Of a stretch of DNA of 64,000 nt, positions 9,821 to 20,270 are shown one piece after another; the first letter of the stretch is position 1, and each line of letters opens with the position of its first letter. The position numbers were made by a program, and so were the translations under genes. The stretch is from Topomyia yanbarensis (Eukaryota > Arthropoda > Insecta > Diptera > Culicidae), in contig NC_080671.1 of NCBI RefSeq assembly GCF_030247195.1, forward strand, positions 1,454,501 through 1,518,500, written 5' to 3'. The notes under the pieces are model-generated. The model searched no databases. It was not told the origin of the DNA and worked only from the letters and a program-made list of their open reading frames with translations.

Positions 9821-10345
9821 AGCCCCCGGCGGCTGCCGGTGCGGGTCTGGGTATCCCCCAGGCAAGTAACACTCTCCTTTACGACACAGAAAATAGACGA
9901 CTGCCCATCAGTCTTTACAGCCAAATTACCAACGAATCCGAATAACCACTCGCTAGCAACTACCTCGGTACAATCCCACCGATATAATCAACTAGAAAAC
10001 TTAGCCCAATCGTAGGTTGTTTACAGCACACCAATGAAACCTCGACGAACCCAAGAACATCCACAAACATGAACGCCAACACCCCCAGTATCTCCAAGAA
10101 CAAACAAAACAGCCCCCACCGTACCGGCACTGACCGGGGACGTCCCGGGTATCACCGATGCTCCCCCGGCGGCTGCCGGTGCGGGGTCTGGGTACCTCCC
10201 AGGAAAGTAACACCCTCCTGTACGAAACAGAAAACAGACTACTACCCATCGGTTTTTACAGCAAAATTGTAAACGCATCTGAAGAGCAACTCGCCAAAAA
10301 CTACGTCGATACAACCCCACCGATCTAAATGCAGAAAGCTCCAGC
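9821..10345 (+). repeat. Two direct repeats (about 185 bp, 340-bp period) in the 5' region of the I-like element
   Basis: CCCCCGGCGGCTGCCGGTGC starts matching blocks at 9823 and 10163. The match continues through AAGTAACACYCTCC, ACAGAAAAYAGACKAC, CCCATCRGT and TACAAYCCCACCGAT. A weaker partial match (CTCCAGGCGGCTG) lies near 9740. Tandem 5' units directly upstream of ORF2 recall the 5' monomers of some non-LTR elements. Confidence 0.7.
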
Positions 10346-13300
10346 ACGAATTTCCCCACAAGTTTCGACAGGAAGCCCTGTCGAAAGGAGGGATAGCCGC
10401 GACAGCAGGGCACGAGACTCTTGCCGTGTCAACCGCAGGCAAACAATAGGCAGTGACATTACTCCATCACTAGTGAAGGCCCGAATCACACTCGCTCTAC
10501 AATGGAACATGAACGGTCTTAGAGGTGGATTAGGTGACCTACAGCTGCTGATCTCCCAGTCCCAGCCAATCTGTCTGGCCCTTCAAGAAACGCACATACG
10601 AAACAGCATTGCTCCTGGTCCGTGGTTGGGAAACGGCTACTCCTGGGATGCCAAAATTGGAAACAACATATTCCAGACTATCGGGCTTGGAATCCGGACT
10701 GACGTTCCATCAGACCCGGTCCAGCTTGATACGGAACTGATAGCCGTCGCGCGAATCATTTCCTATCCGGTCAGGTGCACAGTCGTTTCGTTGTACCTCC
10801 CAGCCGAAGTACGGGATGTTGGTAGAAAACGAAAAAACATGCTGGAGCAACTCGAAACTCCCTTTCTCGTGATGGGAGATTCTAACGCCCACCACACCTT
10901 GTGGGGATCCAACAGATGCGATCAACGGGGTAACCAGATAGCCGAGGCTATCGAGGACTACAATGCTATCATACTGAACGATGGAGATCCCACCTATATT
11001 CAAGGCCAATACATGTCGGCTCTGGATTTATCCATCTGCTCTGCCGACTTCGCGGGTTCATGCAAGGGGACCGTCCTCGCCGACCCCGGTAACAGCGACC
11101 ATTTTCCAATTCATCTGTTGCACGACCACTCTCCACCAACTACTACCCGACGTCCCCGCTGGATATACGACCGCGCAGACTGGTACGAATACGAAGACGC
11201 AATTTCCGACGCCCTAGAGCAAAACTCACCGTACACCCCCGACCAGTTACTGGAAATCTTCGCCCTTGCAGCCGAAAATAATATACCACGAACTAGTGGC
11301 AAGCCTTCTCCTCCATACATTGGTGGAATTCACAGGTCAAATCGGCTATCATCGCCGCACGGCCCTAAGATCTCTGAAAAGGACACCTTTAAATCACCCA
11401 CTGAGAGAACAGAGAGATGCATCTCACCCGAATCGACTACATCCGAATTGTGGAGGATAGTCAATGCTCTCAGTGGCAAGAGAAGGCAAGATGGCTTCTC
11501 ACTCATTGTCAACGGGAGCACTATGACTGACCCGCAGGAGATTGCTGACGAACTCGGTAGACACTTCTGCACAATGTCTGCCGACACTGCTCTCCCGCCA
11601 ACCTTCCTGGCAGGACTACAGAAACGAGGTAGAACCCAGATATCATTTCCACCAGACACTGAGCACAACTTCAACAAGGCATTCTCAGGTTAAGAATTGA
11701 CAGCAGCCCTCGCCGCTGCCCACGAACAAACTGCGGGACTTGATGAGGTCGGGTACCCCTTACTGCGACACGCTACACCCGCCGGGAAAAGAGTTTTACT
11801 GGAATGTCTGGGAGGGCCAACCTATTACATCATCTTGGAAAATGACCTTGACAATTCCTATCCCTAAGGGAGAGGGAGGACCCCAAACCCTGAACGACTT
11901 CCGCCCAATAAGCCTACTTCCTTGCCTCGGGAAGGTTATGGAACGGATGGTCAATAAACGCCTTATGACCTTCTTGGAGGAGAATCAACACCTGGACCAG
12001 CGCCAGTTTGCCTTCCGCAAAGGAGCGGGGACCGGATCCCATCTTGGTGCTTTTGGAGAGATATTTCATCAAGCTCTAGCCAACGGCCAACACGCAGACA
12101 TCGCTATTTTAGACATCGCCAAAGCATACAACACGGTTAGCCGAGAGGAAGTTCTTAGACAGCTGGCCAACTGAGGAGTTACCGAAAACTTGGGCAGCTT
12201 TTTAAAGGACTATCTCCACGATCGCACGTTCCGTGTAGGAATCGGTGGTCAGCAATCTAGAATCTTCACTGAAGAAAACGGGGTCCCCCAAGGATCCATG
12301 CTTGCTGTTTCACTTTTTTAGGTCAGCATGAACTCGTTCTTCGCCACTCTCCCAGAGGGTGTCCATATTTTTGTCTACGCCGATGACATCATTATCGTAG
12401 TAGTAGGGAAGTCAAAGACCCGAGTGAGTCGGGCTATTAGTCGGTGGACCGAAACAGTGGGGCTAAATCTGGCAGCTGCTAAGTGCTCCATCGCCCACTG
12501 CTGTCATTCGCATCACGTTGCCACTAGTCGACCAGTCAAACTAAATGGCACTCTGATTCCCTTCCGTCGGGAACCGAAGGTCCTCGGCATCACACTGGAT
12601 CGACGCCTCACCTTCATGCCGCACTTTCGATCTCTCATTGCGAGATTGCGAGATTGCGAAAGCAGGAAACGGTTAATCCGGACCATCAGCTACCGGCATC
12701 CGACCTGGAATAGGAAGACCGCCCTCAGCTTTGGAGGGGCTCTGATTCATAGCAAGATCTACTATGGACTGGGATGGTTTCATGACTGTATTGGCTCCTC
12801 TATACAACAGCACGATACGACTGGCTTCCAATCTACTCCCAAGCACCCCAGCGGAAGCCGCTTGTGTTGAGGCCGGTCTGCTCCCCTTCCAGTGGGCAAC
12901 TGCCAACATTATGCTCCGATGTGCCCTAGGATATCTGGAGAGGACATCGGTCAACGACTGCACCTTACTACAGTCCGCCAAAAACATATTTCGCGAGTAT
13001 ACCGGTACGGAACTTCCCCAACTGGCACGTCTTCATAGAATCCGGGACCGCTCCTGGTACGAAAGTCGGCCTGCACGAACACCAGCTTATCTAGGTCACT
13101 TGGCGCTGGACCCTCCCCAGAGGTAGCCCGAACTAAGTTCTACCAACTAAGGAAAGATCTGTTCTCAAACCACGCCCGGATCTTCATAGATGCGTCCAAG
13201 ATAGTCGACATAGTTGGAGTGGGATAGGCACAGGCCTCGCCTACCGCCTCCCTCCAATCTGCTCCGTATTCTCAGCAGAAGCCGCAGCGATTAGCCTTGC

Positions 13301-13931
13301 GCTAGCCAACAAAACAGATGGCATCCCGACCGTTATACTATCCGACTCCCCGTCGGTAATCACCACCTTGGAAACTGGTACATCCCGCCACCCGTACATA
13401 CAGGCTATCGAGAACTACTGCGATTCGCTGACTACAATTTGTTGGATTCCTGGTCATTGTGGGATCAGCGGAAATGAAGAAGCCGGTGCGCTGGCAGCGC
13501 GCGGTAGACGTACCGTGAAACTGCTTACCAAATTGGTACCCTCCTTAGATATAGTCACAGAATTCCGGAGGAAAACCAGAGAACATTTCACCACCCACCA
13601 ATATGGTCACCCCCAGGAGGTTGAAGGGGAGCCAGCATGTTGGATTGACCACCCCACAAGACTCGAGCAGAGAGCCCTCTCCCGATTGCGAACTGGCCAC
13701 ACCAAGATCACCCACGAACACACAATCACCAGGGTCGATCCACCTGTGTGCCCTATATGCCAAATAAGGCTTACTGTGGAACACCTCTTGGTGAACTGTC
13801 CGGAATTCGCCAACCTCCGTATCCTCCACCGACTCCCACTCTCCATCAGGGACATCCTAGCAAACGATCCAGTGAGCGAAGACACTCTAATCTCCTTTTT
13901 AAGAGATGCGAGGCTACTCAAACGCATCTAG
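10329..13931 (+). pseudogene. I-like non-LTR retrotransposon ORF2 (endonuclease, RT, RNase H), degenerate
   Basis: The domains are in the order of I-type elements. APE endonuclease at about 10480-11130 has LQWNMNGLRGGL, LALQETH, MGDSNAHHTLWG, SALDLSICS and NSDHFPIHLL. RT at about 11740-12700 has PIPKGEGG, FRPISLLPCLGKVMERM, AFRKGAGTGSH, AILDIAKAYNTV, GVPQGSMLA and FVYADDIIIV (catalytic YADD). RNase H at about 13170-13520 has FIDASK, SAEAAAI, LSDSPSVITTL and WIPGHCGISGNEEAGALA. The C-terminus carries CPICQIRLTVEHLLVNC, the zinc-like motif of this clade. In-frame stops occur at about 12172 and 12320, with frameshifts near 11300, 11690, 12860 and 13120-13360. No ORF1 is recognisable upstream. 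Confidence 0.92.
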
Positions 13932-14297
13932 TACACGAACATCGAACGCAGTAAACATATCTTGCGATCTAATTTGTACAATCCCACGGGCCCTCCGCAT
14001 CACTCGGACCGAGTGTAGGGGAGGTTAACCGCGGCTCACAAACAACAAACAACCACGACTACCCGCAACATCCATGATAACTACACACCATGCGAGCCCT
14101 CCGCCTCACCTCTAGCGCGGGTGTAGGGGAGGAAGAAGAATGAAACACTGCGGACCCTCCGGTCTTAAGACCCACATCTGCACCGAACAAGATACGACAC
14201 AAGCAATAATTAAATGATATACACTTGTTAATGCAATGTAACATACCTTTTCTTTTCTAATGGGCGAATGACCTCATGGTTAAAGCCCAAATAAAAA
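13932..14297 (+). other. 3' UTR and A-rich end of the I-like element
   Basis: GC-richer non-coding sequence follows the ORF2 stop. It has two related segments with GTGTAGGGGAGG (about 14014 and 14121) and ends GGTTAAAGCCCAAATAAAAAA at about 14280-14297. A different repeat family starts immediately after. No target-site duplication could be matched, because the 5' end is not defined. Confidence 0.65.
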
Positions 14298-15345
14298 ACC
14301 TGTTTTAATCCACCTAGAGGTGCAATTGTGCCTTTCTCATTTCTACAAACTATGATATAATAGCTGGTTCGTACAATATAACATTATTGAAATGTCGTTC
14401 ATTCTTATTAACTTGGTAAGTATATATAAGAGCACCTTTTTGCATTCATCGCGGTATCGGTTTGAATCGGAGTTTTCTATGTGATCGCACTTCACAACCC
14501 GTAATTCCGGAGCCGGTAGTCGGATGGAGATGTAATTTAATATCAGTTTCCAGGGACGCAACACCTTTCATTTGAGACTAAGTTGACCAAATCGGCCTAG
14601 CCATTTTAGAGAAACCAATATAACCGTTATTCTGAATTTGGATGCTTCCGGATCCGTCGATGATGGCCAGTGTGGCCAAACAGACTTTGAATGACTGTTG
14701 GTGACCTAGATCTACAAATTCAACAGTTGTGTTTATATTTTGGAAAAAAATCACCTCACCAATTTATCGCAGAATTCGTTAGAATCGGGATTTGCTGCGT
14801 GATCGTACGTATCACCCTGTAATTCAGGAACCAGAACTCGAATCCATACAAAATTCAACAGCAGCTGATGGACCTTTCATTTAAAATCAAGTTTGTCAAA
14901 ATCGGTTCAGAAAATTCCGAGAAACCGATGTGGACAAATCAACAAATTTTGTTTTGTAACCATACTCTTCAACTCGTAATCCGGAACAATATGTCGGTTG
15001 AAAATGAAATTCAATAGCAACCTATGGGAATATTATACCTTTCATTTGAATCGTAGTTTGTAAAAATCGGTTCAGCCATCTCCGAGAAACCGATGTGTAC
15101 ATTTTGTTAACAAATCCGCACATACACACATACATACATACATACATACACACATACATACATACATACATACATACATACATACATACATACATACACA
15201 CATACATACACACATACATACACACAGATATTTTGCGATCTCGGTGAACTGAGTCGAATGTTATATGAGACTCGGCCCTCCGGGCCTCGGTTAGACAGTT
15301 GGTTTTTGGAGCAATTGCATAACCTTTCTATATGAGAAAGGCAAA
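14297..15345 (+). repeat. High-copy interspersed repeat, family R, copy 1
   Basis: It starts near AAACCTGTTTTAATCCACC and ends CCTTTCTATATGAGAAAGGCAAAA. TGCCTTTCTCAT at 14329-14340 is inverted as ATGAGAAAGGCA at 15332-15343. Internal phrases such as CCTTTCATTTGAGACTAAG and AAATCGGTTCAGCCATCTC recur within the copy and in copies 2 and 3. It contains no coding sequence; the frame on its minus strand is translated microsatellite. Confidence 0.75.
15119..15228 (+). repeat. (ACAT)n/(ACAC)n microsatellite
   Basis: About 110 bp of CATA repeats with CACA interruptions inside family R copy 1. Equivalent but shorter ACAC/ACAT tracts occur at the same internal position in copies 2 (17458-17486) and 3 (29256-29311), so the array is part of the family consensus. 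Confidence 0.95.
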
Positions 15346-15353
15346 AGAATAAT

Positions 15354-17600
15354 ATTTAATTAGCTTAATTCAGCATGAGTTCAATGTTATCTTCATGTGA
15401 TTATATTTTGAAATGTTGGTGGAATCGGTTTGAAAGTAGAGGGAATGGGGGGTTAGTAGAGTTATTTCGGTATACGGGGGCGGCGACACAATGCTCAACT
15501 GCATATTTTGCCTTCCATTTGAGACTTGGTTTCGGTTCAGTCATCACCGAAGAATCGATGTGACTTTAATTGTGGAATATGCCCGGAATTCCGGACTTCC
15601 GGAATCGTCGATAGTGGACAATATATTCAAAGAATGTTTGATTGGCAATCAGTGATCTAGATCTGCGATTAGAAGTAATTTGATGACCATTTCAATAGTT
15701 TTTAGCCTCTGAGGTATTACGATTGTACCGATTTATATGGGAAATTCCAGTGTATTTTTACTAATACCCCTGTAACTCCGGAAGCAAGAGTCAGAACCGA
15801 ATGAAATTCAGCAGCAGTCAATGGTATTACTGTATCTTTTATTTGAAATCAAGTTTGTAAAAATCGGTAGAGCATTCGTTGGGGAATGGGTGTGATATTA
15901 GCTGAGGAACTTGGCGGGTGTGTGACCAATGTGGTCAAAGCTGCTTTGATTGATCATTAGTGATCCAGACCCGCAAACTAGAGTAATGTTACATCAATTT
16001 TAATATGTTTTACATCATTTGAACATCATGGTGGTACCAGTTTATATGGGAATTTGCTGTGTGACCGCACTCTTCAACCCGTAACTCCGGAACCGGAAGT
16101 CATATCAACTAAAAATTCAATAGCAGCTTATGGGAGCGTTATACCTTTCAGATAAAACTACACGGAAAACCGATTCATCACAATTTCAACTAAAAAATTA
16201 GTTGAGTTTTTGGTTTCGTCTAGTTAATATTTGGGCGAACTAAATTTTTGTTGAAAACAATAATCCAACGTTGTTGGTTTGATGCTGTCAGTTTCAGTCT
16301 GGACACGAACGTTTCATCCTAGCACAAAACTTAAAAAGCTAAAGCACAAAACTTGAAAAGCTACATGAGCTAAAGCTTGAAACGCTTGTCTCAGCTTCTA
16401 ACGCTTGTTTTAGTCCAGACACAATTGCATATGCCGTTACACTACCTTTTCAGCCAAGACACAAACGACTAGAATTCAACTAATCTCATTGTTGAATTAA
16501 ACTGCTTCATCGTAAAATACAACATAGGATATTTCAAACGTTTTGTTTCACCGACCGACGGATGAAAGGTATGGAATTAAATTGTTGAAAAATTCCGTAT
16601 GTCAGTAATTCACACGTAAATATAATACAGAGTTATGTTTCTCATAATGCTATCTTTTTATAAACTGCAATCTTAAATGAGACGAAATAGCCAAAGGTAT
16701 TTAAGGATTGTTGGAAGTTGATTGATTTGAATTTTAGAATAAAGGTATATTTTTTTTCTATTTAGTCACAAACACTATCCAGCACTACAAAAAAACTTCA
16801 TACTTATTCCACATCTAGTTTGGAATCTCAAACGATGAAAAATAATTATCATATTACATATTACATTGGTTAATAATTGAAATGTTACTATATAATCGAC
16901 TAAATCCGAAATAGAATGATTTTGACAATTTTCGACAATACTTTCAATTTTCAGTGCACATGTATTGAAAAAAAATGTCAATAAAAATCATCCCTTTATT
17001 GAAATGTTTTTAAAGAAAAACTAGGTAAAACCAAAATGAGGTCAGTTGAATTTCTGTTTTTTTTTTTGTGTACTGGTTCAGGTAGTTGCGTCCAGGATAA
17101 AACAAGCTTTCCAAGCTGAGACAACTACCTACGTGCTTAACCGTTATGCCCAGCGTGTATGAACATAGTTGCTGTCGCTACCTTGATGTATTTCAGTAAG
17201 GTGTGCATCTTAGCTACTTGCTGTCATTTCGTATGATGTGCGTCTTGAATCAAAATCAATAATAATTTTCAATAACTATTATTTGAGAATCTCTCAAAAT
17301 TAAGAGAAAATTTAGTTACGTTATTCATTTTTCTGTTGAAATCAACTAATTAGGAAAACAAAAATTTGTTTTGTTATTTTCTTCATCGAATGGCTTTCAG
17401 TGTAAGTTTGCGAAAATCGGTTCAGCCATCTCTGAGAAAATTGTGTGAGTTTAAATGACACACACACACATACACACACAGACATTTGCCGAACTCGACG
17501 AACTGAATCGAATGGTATATGTCACTCGACCCTCCGGGCCTCCGTTAAAAAGTCGGTTTTCAGAGCAATTGCAATACCTTTCTATTGAGAAAGGCAAAAA
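15354..17600 (+). repeat. Family R, copy 2, split by a nested element
   Basis: It shares TTAGCTTAA..CAGCATGAGT near its left edge with the 26.5-kb copy, and ends CTTTCTATTGAGAAAGGCAAAAA. The 3' part has the ACAC tract and CTCGACCCTCCGGGCCTC. It is interrupted by the TA-flanked element at 16161-17402; the family sequence reads through from AAACTA to AAGTTTGCG once that element is removed. Confidence 0.75.
16161..17402. mobile_element. TA-flanked non-coding transposon nested in repeat copy 2
   Basis: It begins CACGGAAAACC and ends GGCTTTCAGTG, an imperfect inverted pair (9 of 11), with TA at 16159-16160 and 17403-17404. Comparison with the uninterrupted segment near 29200 (GAAACTAAGTTTGTG) fixes the insertion point. 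The interior is AT-rich and non-coding, with AAGCTAAAGC-type duplications at 16330-16420. Confidence 0.8.
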
Positions 17601-17761
17601 CAAGCATCTTTGGCGAGGCCCAAAATTACTATTCTATATCACACAATGCATTTTAGGGAAGAGTTGAAGCTAAAAATCGTTCCACTATAGACATACGGCA
17701 GAAGCTGCACTGCAGACGAATTGTCTGGCAATTAGTTTTTGCAAGACCAGCTACTCGAGAA

Positions 17762-18446
17762 GTGCACCAATTGCCTGATGTGCAGATAGTGCTCAATATG
17801 GCAGAAGCTAAAACCCTACAAATTCACCATATCAACATTAATCAAGCACAGTCGTTCGTTTCGTGGAACAACATACAACACACCAATGAATGCGGCAACG
17901 TTAACTACTACTACTGTAACTACTGTATATATAGACAAGGACGCTAAAGAGGTGCGCGTACACGATTTCTCACCGCGTTCTCCTGCCATAGTGATTACAA
18001 ACTTTATGTCAAGATACGGAGAAGTGGATTACATAACTTCGAGGAACATTTTCCGGGGAGTTCCTAACTATTTTCCTACTGTGAGAATGTTTGCGGACAA
18101 ACCAATTCCTTCAAACATAACCATTTCATGCAGATCAACCGAAATGGGACGTTTACTCAGACAACACTGCTCACGCACCAAGGCCAGATTCCAATGTGTA
18201 AATTCTGCAAACAGAAACGGCACCACGGAAAACCGCGTGCCTACTACTATAATCATAAACAGCACATGCTATCTTATGCCAAACCACAAACGACTCAAAG
18301 CCAATATCTACGGATCTGACAGGAACAAATATTCACTCAACAACCATTGCGCCCAGTGTCTCCAAGCCAACAACCGGTACCACCAGCAAGGAAGCGATCG
18401 CAGAAGAGGACAGATACGTTCGTTCGTGCACTCGCTTTCCGTTTGA
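17762..18446 (+). pseudogene. gag-like ORF1, copy G1
   Basis: Frames encode KEVRVHDFSPRSPAIVITNF, YGEVDYITSRN and FADKPIPSNITISC, matching copies G2 and G3 almost motif for motif (DVR-YDLSPRTPP, YGEVESVT-DSWRNFF, PIPSY-TI). A frameshift near 18130 moves the reading to a phase with TQTTLLTHQGQIPMCKFC, the start of the zinc-knuckle region. The family resembles ORF1 proteins of insect retrotransposons: an RRM-like nucleic-acid-binding fold followed by a Cys/His knuckle. No RT follows. The upstream AAGCTAAAAATCG (about 17669) is shared with the G2 leader, so both start at a similar family position. Confidence 0.65.
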
Positions 18447-18737
18447 TGCACAATTGCTTACTTCGAAAATACCTTGGGTTGGATTCTTAATATTTTGTAG
18501 TGTATTCCGTCGATTCAAGCAATAAATATGTTTTTTTTACCATGTACATAAAGTAGACAACTTTCATAAACACGTTAGGTTTAACAACCTTCAAATATAA
18601 AAAAAACTCAGTTTGTCTTCACATCTCTGAGCAGAAGCTAAAAATCGCCCCGTACAAGTGAAACAGTCAATTCTACCTACAAGCCGATCGGTGCCTATCG
18701 CACAACCAGTCCATATCATATCAGTGCACAAACAATA

Positions 18738-20270
18738 TTGTATTGTTATCCCCGGCTGCGGAGTGAAATGAGTTTGCCAAATGAAACAAAAGTGCCAGTG
18801 CTACGAGATAACACGATTTCGATCAACTTTAATAGAAGTCGTGTTAGACCCACAGTTCAGGAAGTGGAGCAATTAGTTAAAGTTAAAATGGAGCTTAATC
18901 TCGAAGTTCCGTACATTCAGCTACATCACGTTAAAAACTGTGTTTTGATCACGTTTAGAAGTTTAGCACAGGCAGAAAACTTCATTGAAAAGAACAATAT
19001 GCAACACGTCGAGGTCGAGTTTAATAACACCGGAATCAAGATCCCGGTGCATATGGAAAATGACATGGTGGACGTGCGTATTAGACTGGTTCAATTTGTG
19101 ACTTTTAGCTCCACCAGGCTCTACTAATTCCTTTTATGGCCCTTAGTAATTGTGTTTTGGTACCGATCGGATGTGTCTACGGACCCTCCAAAAATGTCCA
19201 AGTTTATATGGAAATTAGTATGGAAAATGGGTTAAAATTGAAAATAAATTCTTAAAAAATCACCTCATCAATTAATTCATGAAAACACTATATATTTCTA
19301 AAGGTATTCTTCAACTGAACACAATCGTGGAACATTGTAAATTTGTAAAAATTCGTTGAGAAAAGTTATTAACTAAAGAAGCGGCATAACTTCAAAACAA
19401 GTGAATTTTATTATTAATCATAGCAACCCTGCTTGAATTGCTGAATCAGTTATACACTTGTATAACGATGGAGCTATTCAAACAGGGTTACTATGATTAA
19501 TAATAAAATTCACTTGTTTTGAAGTTATGCCGCTTGTTTTGAAATCATGCTACTTCTTTAGTTAATAACTTTTCTCAGCGAATTTTCACAATTTTTTACA
19601 TCAAACAAATCATGTCGCAATATGTAGAAGTAGAATCTATTACGAATGACTCCTGGAGAAATTTTTTCACCGGCATTCCCAACGGCGTTCGTATTGTGAG
19701 GATGCGAGTGACTAAACCAATACCTTCTTACATGACTATCGAATGCAAATCTCCGAAGGATGGAGTGACCTATAAGCAAACAACGCTAATCACATATCCC
19801 GGACAGACACCAACGTGCCAATTCTGTAACCATACAGCCCGATACGGAAAAACATGCGCCGAAGCAACTAACCGTCGTCTACTACAGCCAACTCAAACAA
19901 GCAGCCACCGACACCTTCAGATAAACCAAAAACCAAAAAATTAACCAATAATGCAGGTACAACGACCACGAAAACCGCTCCCAAACCAACGACTAGCATC
20001 ACCAATAAAGGAGAAAATACCGATGAAGACGGATTTACAACAGCGACCCGTAAAAACAAGAAACGAATAAGAACCTCTCATCGTGAACAGCAAGAAAGCA
20101 GTACCGATGATGACATGAAGGGGAACAAGAACGCGAGAGAAGGCAGACTGAATGACCCCCAAGCGGCTTCACCGCCAAGGAAAAGGATCACAACACGCAG
20201 CAGCAAGCTGCGTCAACAAGATCTGGAAGACCGACATTCTCAGCATTCCATTTTTTTATTTTTACTTATT
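18738..20270 (+). pseudogene. gag-like ORF1, copy G2, interrupted by a foldback
   Basis: The N-terminal part (ATG at 18768; MSLPNETKVPVL, then VEQLVKVKMELNLEVPYIQL and LITFRSLAQAENFIEKNNM) is collinear with G3. The reading breaks at DVRI (about 19083) and resumes at MSQYVEVESITNDSWRNFF (19612), the next block of the family. It runs through PIPSYMTIE, YKQTTLITYPGQTP and CQFCNHTARYGKTC (a Cys/His knuckle) into a Thr/Pro/Lys-rich tail to about 20270, with a frameshift near 19940. About 15 family codons are replaced by the insertion. An A-rich tail region follows. No RT is downstream. Confidence 0.7.
19338..19605. repeat. Foldback with about 100-bp arms inside the gag copy
   Basis: GAGAAAAGTTATTAACTAAAG in the left arm is matched by its complement at about 19557-19577, and AAGTGAATTTTATTATTAATC by its complement near 19495. 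The arms are about 19338-19433 and 19483-19605. It lies in the segment that interrupts gag copy G2 and has no coding sequence. Confidence 0.85.

Noticed and set aside
15022..15225. Minus frame rich in MYVC repeats
   Set aside because: It is translation of an ACAT microsatellite.
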